The position numbers were made by a program, and so were the translations under genes. 64,000 bases of DNA, taken from assembly GCF_004359215.1 (NCBI RefSeq), contig NC_090628.1, positions 1,841,454-1,905,453 of the forward strand, in the 5' to 3' direction. The notes under the pieces are model-generated. The model was given only the letters and a program-made list of their open reading frames with translations. It was not told where the DNA came from and searched no databases. Source of the stretch: Bremia lactucae (Eukaryota; Oomycota; Peronosporomycetes; Peronosporales; Peronosporaceae). The stretch's first letter is position 1. Every line of letters starts with the position of its first letter. Shown one piece after another: positions 54,420-64,000 of the stretch.

Positions 54420-54948
54420 CATTCATTGACGGATTCGAGTGGTGAAAAGCGTTTCCTTATTGAATGCTTCTCGGACTACTGTGAGGGGTTCAGACAAGTT
54501 ATCTCGTCGGTTAGCGGGGGTATCCACCCTCACATGATAGCAATGAACCTCGTTCCTAACTCATTATGGACGCTTCGGGTCTCGTACGACAGCACGAGGA
54601 GTTCCATCCTCTTGACAGGCGTCCATAAATATAAGCCTTTCCTGCGCTCGTAAAAAGATTGGAGGTTGTCAATCCCTAAACGCATTTCACAAGAGATGAG
54701 CGTCCTCCAATGAAAGTCTTAAGGAGTATGCCTCCTCAGGAGAACAGCCTGCACCCTTAAACGGCATGAACGTGAGTCCCACGAGAGGTAAGGCAACCCT
54801 GCCTCTCAAGACAAACGGTGCAGCTTGTAGCGTGCACCGACTACGATCCGTTTCTCGAACCGGTCACGGAAAGCATCCAGATTGTCAATTCTGGCCTCGC
54901 GGCCTATGCTTTCACATTATGTACAAATGCTTCCCAAGTTTGGGTTAA
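54420..54948 (+). pseudogene. Group A chromodomain and downstream small ORF, copy 3
   Basis: The frame 54426-54653 starts SGEKRFLIECFSDYCEGF, the first strand of the chromodomain. After a frameshift the second half reads DSNEPRS, stop, LIMDASGLVRQHEEFHPLD. The ORF 54766-54948 (MNVSPTRGKATLPLKTNGAA) is the conserved small tail ORF. A 9 bp hairpin follows at 55107-55127. Confidence 0.72.
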
Positions 54949-55130
54949 AGGAGTGACATCCGTTTGCCCGCTTACATGTGTACTAATGATGCCGGAAAAG
55001 GCATCGATAAAGAATCCCGTTTTGTCCTCACCAGGTTTGCGAAGCCTGGATGAGTCGAAAAACGGAAGTTGCTATCGATCGTTGGTCATACCAGACCAAT
55101 GAGTTAGGTTGCCCTTAGAGGGCAACCACG

Positions 55131-55429
55131 GCTTATGTTCGGGAGCAAATTGCAAAAAATTTGCGGCCCCCTCCCGTTGGCTCGTGTTAATGTTAAAGCT
55201 AACATTATTCTCGAAGTAATCCTAAGAATCACTCCGTCTCTGGTGATGCATACTAGCCGCAAGTAGCAAGCTTGGGCCACTACGTCTATGAGTGTAGCGC
55301 CCCAGGGACATTGCCTAGAAACACTGACCGAAACGATCGACCTCCCGCTAGGACGCTGATCCGACGTCGTTTTGAAATCGCAACGGCGAAGAGTAACTTA
55401 AAAAAATGGACGGGCTTAGTATTTAAATT
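55131..55429. other. No feature recognised
   Basis: Probably the tail of the group A element and the flank of the minisatellite. No LTR start was recognisable. Confidence 0.35.
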
Positions 55430-56115
55430 CAAACAGGCGACATAAGTGTAGGAATATATACCGGCGACATTACTATAGGAATTTAAACAGGCGACAAAAG
55501 AACAGAAATTTAACCGGCGACAATAGAATAAGGATTCGAACAGGCGCGATTAGTTTCTCAACCGCATGACGCACAAGCGTAGTACATATTAACATGATAA
55601 AATAGTGTCCATAAGCTAGGTGAAGAGCATCACAGACATGAAAATACTTTAAGCAGAATGGCTATTCAAATCCCAGCCAATGTTGACGACTTTAGTGTAG
55701 GAATTTGAAGAGGTGAAATTAATATAGGAATTAAAATAGGCGACATTAGCATGGGAATTGAATCAGGCAAAATTAGTATAAAAATTATACAGGCGATATT
55801 AGTATTGGTACTTAACCTGGCGACATAAGTAAAGAAATTCAATGAAGCGACATTGGTGTTTAAGCCGCATGACGCACCAGTGTAGCATAGTATATTGAAA
55901 TGATATTATATTGCCCGCCAGCTAGGTAAATAGGAAAACAAACGTTAAAAAGCTCGCAATAGAACGTCAACTATAATCCGAGCAAAAACAAATGAAGACT
56001 TTATAATGAATATTTAATTAGGCAAATTGGTAAAGGAATTAAAACAGAGGAATTTAAACATGCAAATTAGCACAGAAATTTTAAAAGGCTACATTTGTAT
56101 ACAAACTTAAATAAG
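55430..56115 (-). repeat. Minisatellite arm, inverted orientation, before a group D LTR
   Basis: About 20 degenerate units of the type aatttaaacaggcgacattagtgtagg, with two long spacers (ccgcatgacgcac(a/c)a..agtaca at 55560 and 55860; aacgtcaactataatccgagc at 55955). It is the reverse complement of the array at 38640-39690. A group D LTR follows immediately, as at 39704. Confidence 0.85.
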
Positions 56116-56119
56116 ATAT

Positions 56120-56610
56120 TTTGAAAAGCTAAAGTTGCCCTAATGTTACACAAAACCATTAAGTACACTTTGTGCACTTAAGGAATGGTCAATTACGTAA
56201 AGAACAAGTATTAGACCTGTCACTTGGGTGCGGTGTAGAATGTGACCCACCCTTGTGGATGTGATGCACATAGGTGCATTCACATTGAAAGCGATGGCGG
56301 CTAGCGTCATCCGGAACCCGAGGTATTCAGTATAATACGCCCGCAATGTTGGGATACACATCTACAGAGGTGGCATTCCCTGATTGGCTATAGTATATGT
56401 ATTTTTATTTGATAAAATATAAATCAGTCTTAATACTACTTCCTAATTAATAAGTGCGCACGCGAAGCCGGGTTACCGCTTCCGTGACGACACTTGTACT
56501 AAGGTACTTACTTCGTTGGGTGAGTTCGATTATGCGCCCACCAACTGCCTCACCGTTCCTGCAGTGTGTGCGTAGGTGGAGCGTGGCTGCTATAGTGGCG
56601 CCAGCCTACA
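56120..56610 (+). repeat. Group D 5' LTR
   Basis: Begins near ttgaaaagctaaagttgccc (degenerate start) and ends CCTACA at 56610, followed by the PBS-like TGATAGCACTAGTAGTCC (56613 on, one change from TGGTAGCACT). Gag sequence follows, so it is a 5' LTR in plus orientation. Confidence 0.82.
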
Positions 56611-56639
56611 CTTGATAGCACTAGTAGTCCTTATAATAC

Positions 56640-57350
56640 CAGAACACACTAAGGTGCCCACGTTCATGAACGAACTGCGGCACGGCCCGTTGCGACAGGC
56701 CCTTTCTAGAAAGGTGCCGTCGACGATGGTAGAGCCAATCTGAATTGTCTCCGTTGAGGATCAATCCTTCAACGGTGCCTCGGCGACAGCTTGGTATAAA
56801 CCGTCGGCCAGGAAGTCGGATGCCACTTCTATGGAGTTAGGCAATGCAGACGAAGTCTGCTTAAAGTGCGACAAGAGCGGCCATATGGTGCGTAGCTGCT
56901 ATGCTAGAGTCCCTACTGGGGCTAAGACGCCCAGCAAGAGGACTCCCTAACCGAAGGGTGATATCAAGGTCAAGCGTGCGAGACACATGAAATCTGCATC
57001 GAGTACTGAGGGGTCGGGAAATGCAGGAGCATAATAGGAGCGGGACGCCCTACTGATGCGGACTCTGAAGCTACCCCAAAGTTCAGATCTATCGAAGTAA
57101 AAGGTAGCATAGCCCCTAAGATCTCCAAATTTCAATCCTCAACCCTGCTAGCCTAGAGCGCTCGAGTACGAGGCTATGACCAAGTGATGACCCTTCTCGT
57201 GGATTTGGGTGCATCACAGATTTTTGTGAAACTCGCGGCTCTTAGAAAGAGGCCGGTGATTTATAAGTCGCTTTGCCAGGATGGTAAGCGAAAAGAGGCA
57301 ATCATTCATTTAGCGATGGGCGTAAGAGAGTTTAAGTTAAACTCGGCTAT
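56640..57350 (+). pseudogene. Group D gag end, zinc knuckle and protease start
   Basis: Plus-strand words: FMNELRHGPLRQALSRKVPS-like sequence (56660-56740), ELGNADEVCLKCDKSGHMVR followed by SCYARVPTG (56830-56920; intact CX2CX4HX4C), then a protease start YDQVMTLLVDLGASQIF (57180-57230), where the Asp-Ser-Gly has become Asp-Leu-Gly. Downstream pol is absent, replaced by group C sequence from about 57770. Confidence 0.82.
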
Positions 57351-57769
57351 AATTTAAGCGAATAATTCTGTAGAGATAAGTTCACAGTGCAATTGAGGTA
57401 CTTCTTCAGACAAGAATGTGCCTCGTACGCGCGCTATGACGTTTTTGAGTGCCACGCAATTAGGCCCGTCTTGCATCAAAACGACAGCTTCCCATCCACT
57501 AGAATTGGACAGTGAGATCGTCTAAGCCTTGAGTGACAGAGGCTGCCAACTGACCATGGTCGCATAAGAGTCAGACCGAAGCACTGAATATCAGGATAAA
57601 CCTTGTCTTCGTGTTGTGGCACTAAACGCCCGAGCGTGAACTGAGGCCTTGTGAGCAACTATGAAGCATGCGTCCAATACTCTTGCACAAAGCCGAGAGC
57701 CTCTCGTTCAAAGAGCAACGACCTGAAAAAACCCCAGACTCGTCGCAAACACCAGCACAGAGCCGAAGA

Positions 57770-58900
57770 GACCGGGCAAGATGGACCCAGTTCTCAATCG
57801 AAGTGTCGTTTTGCCTTTTGATTCATTTGGAAACAGAACAATCGGAATTTCTCTCATTGAGGTTATGAAGCCCCATGGGCCTGATCACGCAAACGCGTCA
57901 GATACTGACCTCGTGTCATTACCTTGGTGTAAGGCGACGCTCATGAAGAGCGTCGCGAGCAGCGATTTCTTCCGGCGTTTTCGCCTTTGGCCCTAAGGTC
58001 CAGATGATCAATCTGCTACCCGTGTTCTCTTTGTTACGCTCTTTCACACCAAGTGAATCGGTATTCATTAGCTTTTTGGATTCGCTAGCTCTGCAGTTCG
58101 ACGACGAGCTGGCTCCTCTATGATGATTGCCCGCTCTTGCTCTTCATCGAGCCGACTCGATTATATGAGACTCAGGGTCCGGCGTCCGGTGCAATGTAGC
58201 TAATATCTCCGCGGCACCACGTTCTGGGTGCAGATTTGGAGCCCAACGAGACATGCAGCTCATCATCGGGGGAGTAGCTAAGAATCGGTGACTCACGCTT
58301 TGTTGTCATTAGACGAAGGAATGCAAAAACAACCAAACGGTGAGTTGTTAATATTCCAAACTCAAAGAAGAAATGAAGCGAACGACGTCACTATGTGTCA
58401 ACAGTCTGATGTGGGACGGTTAACACACATCGGTTGGTGAACCGTTGTTGTGGTACATTTACTTTTAAAGGTAAAATACCCTTTTGTTTTATTTAAATAG
58501 GTTATCACTAAACATCCCGATTTATTATAGGTAACATGTGTGACAGCCACCAAATATAAATCTGCCTGCCGAAATCTTTTTTAAATTGGCTAGGGTAAAT
58601 TTTAAATTTTATAATGTAATAAAGTTCAGTACCATTTTTGATATTAAAGCGTCCAGTGCCTTCCTTAAGCTTGCGCATTGATCTGTGAGAGACAGAAGCC
58701 TTTCTAAGGTACAAACGCAAGGACACTAGTTGCCCCTTAATTTTACGAGCCACATGAATCCCTTGACCAAGGACCACTAAGCTTTAATAGCCTGTACGAC
58801 TTATTGAGTTGCTAGACTTATTATTCTTATAGAACCAAGTGACTCTTTCAATCAATAAGTCTTCCTCTAACTTACGTAGCAAGGAAGCCCCGCTAAAATT
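57770..58900 (+). mobile_element. Group C element 3' end with LTR (second copy)
   Basis: Bases 57770-58900 match 37250-38445: the same antisense coding block (57780-58320) and then a plus-oriented LTR at 58425-58900 (shared gttggtgaaccgttgttgtg, gcgcattgatctgtgagaga and gactctttcaatcaataagt). Its pol is not present. The left junction with group D gag sequence lies near 57350-57770. Confidence 0.8.
57780..58320 (-). pseudogene. Antisense ORF, group C copy 2 (broken)
   Basis: Minus-strand peptides in order match the ORF at 37050-37838: PERGAAEILATLHRTPDPES, an EQERAIIIEEPARRRTAELA-like stretch, KERNKENTGSR, AKTPEEIAARDALHERRLTP, then after a 1-base loss MTRGQYLTRLRDQAHGAS and PNESKG. Stops and frameshifts are more frequent than in copy 1. 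The identity of the protein is unknown. Confidence 0.45.
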
Positions 58901-60174
58901 GTGGTATTCTTTACCAAGGTAATCTGATGTGATTTATTTTATTAAGCCCACATCACGCGTGTGAGCTGTTGTTTGGACAGCGAGTATTGTAAAGGACATT
59001 GATACAAGTGGCATGCAGATGTTAAGAACCTGTGATGCATGTGATAGGTCAAAGCTGACACGTCAATGCTGCGCCCTCGGCTCATTTGCAGTTGAGGTCG
59101 ACAGCTTTAGCTTCAGCACCATTTTATTTTCTTTTAAAAAATTATTAAATCTGAAGACTGTTTTGATGTTACGATAGCGGTATTGTTTATTTTTTAAGAT
59201 TGGCTGAGCATGATAGTGCAGTTGGAAGCTTTCAAGAATACCAGAAACGGCTCCAGGGTGGTTGTCTTGGCTGCTTAGCACTTTTTATTGCTCACACGTA
59301 ACAAGAGCTCACTGAGTTCGGTAGCGTAACAACCTGTACAGGCGCCTTGTGTTGACAGTGTTTCATCTGTTAGGAAGCCGTGTCAATTTGCTGATAGCAC
59401 ACAATTATCAAAAAACACGTAAAGCCTGAAGCGTTGGTATAGTAAGAGCTACTTTACGCAGCATATATAAAGATTCTTAATTGAACCTGGAGCCTTAAAT
59501 ATTCCCGGGCAACTTCATTGATAACAATGCAATATATGCCTTATCAAACGCGTAACATCTTTCTGATATATCTACGATATCTTAGATCTCCGGGGTTTTG
59601 GATCTATTGAATGACCCAGATCTAAGCTTGGGATAGGCTAAGTTTATCCGCCACAAGGCTTATTTCTCAAAGTTTTTACTTTAAAATAATCTGTCGTAGG
59701 CGAAATGGTGCAACAGCATCTGCAAGAGCTGTAAGAGACCATTATGTTAGTAGCACTAACGACGAGATGGCATTTGCACAAGACATTGCATGTATTTCAT
59801 TTGTGATAACTTGGAAATGTTAAGTGCCAAAAGTACCGGCTAGTGCAGGCATGACTGTCAAAAAGATAGTGAAGGAAACTTTTACGTTTTTGTATCTTAC
59901 ACAATTAACGTAGCACACGGTAAGAATTTTAGGCTGACTCTGCCGGCTCCGATTAAACTACTCCGGTATTTCCATAGGTCTACCTAGCTCTACTATAACC
60001 TTTGGCTTTGCAGCTTAAACCGAAAAGCACCGTTTAAGGACTCGTTCTTAATCCTTATTTTTTATGACACATTTACATTTAACAAGGATAAAGCCAACAC
60101 ATGAAAAGAAAGGCTTTTGCCAAAATCCAGGTAATAGAAATCCAGAATGAAAAGGATTGTTAATGGACGCACGG
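58901..60174. other. No gene recognised
   Basis: AT-rich. The minus frame 59063-59281 (72 aa) has no motif. A short inverted pair at about 59590-59630 (agatctccgg / gacccagatct) is probably chance. Confidence 0.4.
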
Positions 60175-60612
60175 CGTAACAGGGCACTACTGACTTGTAC
60201 TGCTTCTGTACAAGTCTGCTTTGCACTGCTCAGTGCGAGTGATGCCTCATGTCACTTCACGTACACTAGTACGTGCAGAGGAAGACTCTCTATAAAACAC
60301 TTGTCATAAAGAGGGCTAAAAGAAAACTGAATTTAATATACTTAAGTTTTTGGTTTCTATCTATTTTATACTAACTTAATTAAAAATTAATATAAAACAT
60401 TTAATATAGTCTTATCTGTCTCTCTCTTTGCGCGCGTCCAGCGCTGACTGGACCGCGGGGAAAGTAGATATAATGGTCTATATCTACCAATGGATAAGCT
60501 TTTAGAATATTACCATTTAAAGTAGTATTCTCCAAATATTCTCTACCTTAAGATAATATATTAATTAAAAACATTTAAGTGTTATTTTCATGTAAAGATA
60601 CACCCCGTTAGA
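60175..60612 (-). repeat. Group B solo LTR, minus strand
   Basis: The right end ccccgttaga and the left end cgtaacaggg are degenerate forms of the family ends. On the minus strand it follows 20473-20874 (GGGGTGTATC start, tttaagtgtt/aacactta block, tatctacc core, cctctgcacgta block, acttgtactg hairpin). No internal sequence adjoins it. Confidence 0.82.
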
Positions 60613-60647
60613 CACGGCGCGGACCTGAGCATTCGCCTCTCCTTTGG

Positions 60648-61166
60648 CGTAACAATGTCCCTTTGAATACATATATTTTATTAGAAAAGGAAAAAAAATA
60701 ACATTTTCTGAAATCAAAATAACAAAGAATTTTAATTCCAGCTTCTTACAAATTCTTGCTTTTTATAAATTTTATTTCATATTTCTGATACTTCTGAATT
60801 TACTAATATTGAAGCAACAAGACAACGGTTCTGTTTTATTGGTTGACTTACGCTTAAATCATCCTCGCTCATCGCTGCTAAAGGCACGAATGAGCGGTGC
60901 GCAAGTGGGCGAAAAACATTGTTTAATCTAACATACTAAAGTCAGAAGATAACAAAATTGTTACGTAGGAATTTAAAAAGAATATTAATACAGTTTTTCT
61001 TATTTTCTTTACGAAGCGCTTAGTATGATCTTTAGTAGCTAATACTTTTTAGCTGCTTAAAATATTCTTCTGCACGCTGTGATTGTGAGCCGGCGATATG
61101 GAGGCACTATTATCCGTGCAGGTTAGCTTATACTTTAGCAGTGCTAGCGAAAGATTCCTCGTTACA
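60648..61166 (+). repeat. Group A LTR, plus strand
   Basis: Begins near gcgtaacaatgtccc (degenerate) and ends ctcgttaca at 61166. The interior follows 24979-25448 (ttggttgactta, gcggtgcgcaagtgggcg, gttacgtaggaatttaa, ttcttctgcacg). It lies tail to tail with the minus-strand LTR that starts 30 bp to its right, with no internal region between. Confidence 0.8.
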
Positions 61167-61194
61167 TTAAAGATTGGTAGGAATCCAATTGGAA

Positions 61195-61604
61195 AATACG
61201 CTTGATATGCACGTACACGACGTGCAGAGGAAGACTCTTAGTAGATGAGAAGTCTTGGCTACTAAGAATAAATACTTAGTATTTTGTATTGGGAAAACGT
61301 ACAGCTGTGCTAATATATTAAGCTCTTTCTTAACGATTTTCTATCTACTGGCTTTAATATAGTAATAACTAACTATGCAATGCGCCTTCTTGCGCATTGC
61401 CTAATCGAGTCTTGTAAAGATTGGCGGAGCTTTTTTAAATTTAAATCAACCAATCTAAAAAACTAATGTCTTATTGCATCAATGATACCAAATTTGGTGA
61501 TGTTTGAACTATTAAATCGAAATTAATAGAATATATTTTTTTTTGCTTCTTTATTTATTTCCTCTTAAACAAATCATATGCATGTAACGCGAGACCCCGT
61601 TACA
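61195..61604 (-). repeat. Group A 3' LTR of copy 2, minus strand
   Basis: The right end ccccgttaca (61595-61604) is intact. The interior on the minus strand includes caccaaatttggtatcattg and the gcgcaatgcgcaagaagg block. The element's body lies to its right, so this is its 3' LTR. The left end is diverged or lost near 61195. Confidence 0.85.
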
Positions 61605-64000
61605 TCCCCATTGAAACAGCATGACGGATGTGGAATGACAGAGAGTACTGCTATGTCTCTCTCTGGAATCAAGCACTTGAAGTTTTTTTATTCCAACTAA
61701 TAGTTGCGCATGGTTTTAAACCCGTGCGCGAAGCCTTTAAAATCGTAGAGCTGGCTGCTAAACGGCTCAGTTTAGCCACTAGTGATGCAAATAACAATTT
61801 AGTAGACGCTAATGCGTCTACTGTGGGAGTTAGTCACCTCCTACTCCAATTTGAGGTGACTGGCACGAATCGGTGTCATCGCCCGACTCGGTGGCAACTG
61901 TTCAGGCCTCCAATTCACCCGGGGCCGGGTCCGCTTAAGCTCGCTAGAAGCGGCACCGTTTGTCCAGAGAGGTAGAGTTAACTTGCCTCTCGTGGGTGGC
62001 CGTGTCCATGCTTCTTTCAGAGTGCAGTCCATGCCCTTAGGGATGCCTACTCCCATTAAGCCCCTCCTCTAAGGACGCGCATCTCGAAAAACATGCGCGA
62101 AGCGCTTGAGAATCTACAGTTCTTTTACGAGCGTGGGGGCACTCGTTCTCTTATGGACTCTCTCTGGAAGAGGATGGGTTTCGTTGCTCTTTCGAACGTG
62201 ACTCGAAACGTCCATCGATAGGAGGGATCGAGGTTCCTAGCTATCATGCAAGGTTGTTTACCCTTAGCAACTTGTTCGTTCCTCCTTCCACCACGGTGGC
62301 TAAAGACGCGTTCAGCTAGGAAACGCTTCTCGCCATTCGAATTCGTCAAAGAATGTGAAAGAAAAGTCGAGTTCGCCTGAATCGCCAAACCCGAGTCATT
62401 TCCATGACTTGGATTACGTCCTCCGGTATTTAGCGGGAGGGCGCTGATCACGAGCGAACCCGTCGTCGCGAGTCGCCGACGATGGTCAACGGTGTTTCTC
62501 GTGAAACGTTGCACAGCCGTGCGCAAGTTGCGGTCGATCAAGTGGCGAATTAACATACACTTCAGTCATTTTAAAACGAGCTGATGGTAGCTTGTCAAAA
62601 GATTGTATCCACAACGAATGCAGTTATACGTTTGGATCGTGAGAACCAGACTCTAACCCGAGACTATCAGGTTTTAATACGGGATTATCACACATTTGCG
62701 GATGCCTTAGATCGTGTCTATTTGATTCGGAACCGAAAAAATTTCGTACTGATGCTTTGGACGGAGATTTCCAACGTAAAGTGTAGGATTAGTACACATC
62801 CTTCGAGGCAACTCGATCGTGTACATACTACCTTGGCACACGAAACAAGTCGATATACATGGGCAGTAATTTATTGCTGCCCACATTCGTCACTGCATGT
62901 TTTAGTAGGTTTACCGTTCACAGTAGGACTAGGTCGAGAACATTTAATGGAAGCATGTTTACTTTTCCATTTATGTCAGAGTCCCGTTTCTGTCAGTCCA
63001 CCGCATCAGCGATGGAATCCTGTTTAAAACGGACCACTGCTTTCAAGCCAGCAAAAATTCTCCTGCTGACTCAATTGTGTTTTCATTGCGCACAATGCGC
63101 ACTTAAGAGATATCATTTCCTCTTAAGTGAGCGCATTTACTTTTTGTACTAGTGTTGTTGTTTTCGATGCTGTGTATTTTAGATTCGTCATCAAAGTCAG
63201 CAATAGCCTAATCACTATTACTGAGTTGTCTACTTCAATTTTGATTAAATTACATCGGTATCCTTTGTGTTACCTGTAGAGGCAATGCGTGATGAGCAAG
63301 AGCTAGATTGTTCCTTGCTCGAGTGGGTCTATTTGACCCTTAAATAAGAGTTACTCTTATATAAGTCGGTTATACGTAGATAACGTAAACCAATTTGCGA
63401 ATAACGATTTATACTTTGTGGATGCATGCACTGAATTGTTGATGACAAATTCTTACCATCGGCAAGAGCTCGCATCAACTCGTAAATGAGTCGGCGTGTC
63501 CGCGAAATATCCATTTGAGCATACGATTTGCTGATCTGTCTGATCATCTGTTTCAGGATGGTGATATGTTGAAGTTTTCAACTGTGCTATAAGTGATTTG
63601 AACACAGATTGCTGAAACTCTGTCGTGAACCGGTAGTCACGATCTGAGACCAACTCACGAATTCATTTATGGAGTCAAATAGCGTGTCAACATCGACACC
63701 AGCACAGGCTTTCGCTGTAACCGACTCTGGAGCTGCAGCAATATGTTTCATTTTGCTGAAAGGAATGATCAATATACACAAGAATAACATTATTCTTGTG
63801 ATTGTATTCTAGATATCTGAAGACATTTTCATAGGTACGGACTGCCAACACTTTGCTGAAATAGGTAGAGGCTGTAACGGAGTACGGGATTAAGCAGTGT
63901 GCCTCGCCCGTTGGCAAACTTCGCAAGCGCGTATGTACTTGCGGACGAACTCATACTGGTATGACCAGTAGATGTCACAACCTATCGTGAAACAAGTCTT
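61605..64000 (-). mobile_element. Ty3/Gypsy chromovirus, group A, copy 2 (runs off the window)
   Basis: From the 3' LTR rightwards (that is, from 3' to 5' of the element): 3' tail 61605-61840, small tail ORF 61841-62056, chromodomain relic in 62125-62556 (NGEKRFLAERVFSHRGGRRN on the minus strand), pol tail about 62560-63150, integrase 63160-63926 and beyond. All parts are minus strand and frameshifted. It is the same arrangement as copy 1 at 3321-6000, without the 160 bp insertion in integrase. Confidence 0.85.
63329..63926 (-). pseudogene. Group A integrase, copy 2
   Basis: The frame 63453-63653 starts MVSDRDYRFTTEFQQSVFKS (catalytic Asp in VSDRD), then LKTSTYHHPETDDQTDQQIV. The frame 63587-63790 has IPFSKMKHIAAAPESVTAKA, and 63687-63926 has the start of the core. 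The frame 63329-63547 covers the part after the core. Frameshifts separate the pieces. Confidence 0.8.

Larger units (their letters stand above)
49035..55130 (+). mobile_element. Ty3/Gypsy chromovirus, group A, copy 3 (decayed, with nested transposon)
   Basis: Plus-strand element. The 5' LTR (49035-49327 plus 51168-about 51300) is split by a TIR transposon. The LTR 3' end, PBS, gag and protease are deleted, and the sequence goes straight into the pol linker (51290-51897). RT 51898-52440, RNase H to 53152, integrase N-part 53160-53540, pol tail 53890-54180, chromodomain about 54420-54610 and tail ORF 54766-54948 follow. The integrase core is deleted at about 53540. No 3' LTR is found. Confidence 0.87.

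Noticed and set aside
1..64000. RXLR or Crinkler-type effector genes, tRNA and rRNA genes.
   Set aside because: Small frames outside transposons were scanned by eye; none combined a signal peptide with an RXLR-EER or LFLAK-type motif, and no cloverleaf or rRNA core sequence was recognised. Intron-containing or diverged cases could be missed.

Overview
The window looks like nuclear DNA of an oomycete (Peronosporales: Phytophthora or a downy mildew). The reasons are short 60-100 bp introns with GT..AG ends, a polyunsaturated-type ELO elongase, chromodomain Ty3/Gypsy elements and pogo/Tigger-type DNA transposons. No organism could be confirmed by a search. There are two assembly gaps (13380-13944 and 29191-29290). 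No tRNA, rRNA, CRISPR array or recognisable secreted effector was seen.

Host genes form one island at about 10.9-21.9 kb: a four-exon fatty-acid elongase (+), a decayed N-terminal-methyltransferase (NTM1/METTL11) pseudogene (-), a gap with a transposon end, a two-PHD-finger chromatin protein (+), a D-3-phosphoglycerate dehydrogenase-like protein (+), a convergent three-exon TMEM135-like membrane protein (-) and a tiny two-exon PMP3 proteolipid (+). Three of these need introns that a simple ORF scan misses: ELO, TMEM135 and PMP3.

Nearly everything else is nested, decayed transposons. I distinguish four LTR groups by their ends and internal genes. Group A has LTRs TGTAACGGGG..CCCCGTTACA: one copy at 3.3-10.3 kb (-), a short one at 25-26.9 kb, one at 49-55.1 kb (+), and one at 61.2-64 kb (-) that runs off the window. 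Group B is seen only as solo LTRs (20.5 and 60.2 kb). Group C lies at 31.1-38.4 kb and 57.8-58.9 kb. Group D lies at 0-1.4, 39.7-40.2, 43.7-48.7 and 56.1-57.3 kb. Groups A, C and D share a primer-binding-site start, TGGTAGCACT, and end pol with a chromodomain, so they are related chromoviruses. Every coding region in them is frameshifted or deleted.

DNA transposons present are: a complete 1980 bp pogo/Tigger-like element with TA target duplication (22717-24696); a 1.84 kb element with 69 bp subterminal repeats inserted inside a group A LTR (49328-51167); another pogo-like end next to the first gap; and a DDE transposase remnant (40.7-42.15 kb) bracketed by inverted arms of a roughly 27-31 bp minisatellite, which suggests a foldback-type element. 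A LINE remnant lies at 29.3-30.2 kb.

The most unusual structures are the group C element, whose gag-to-integrase block is inverted relative to its LTRs and pol end; an antisense reading frame shared by two group C copies just before the 3' LTR; the minisatellite-armed transposon; and small-scale template-switch scars inside pol.
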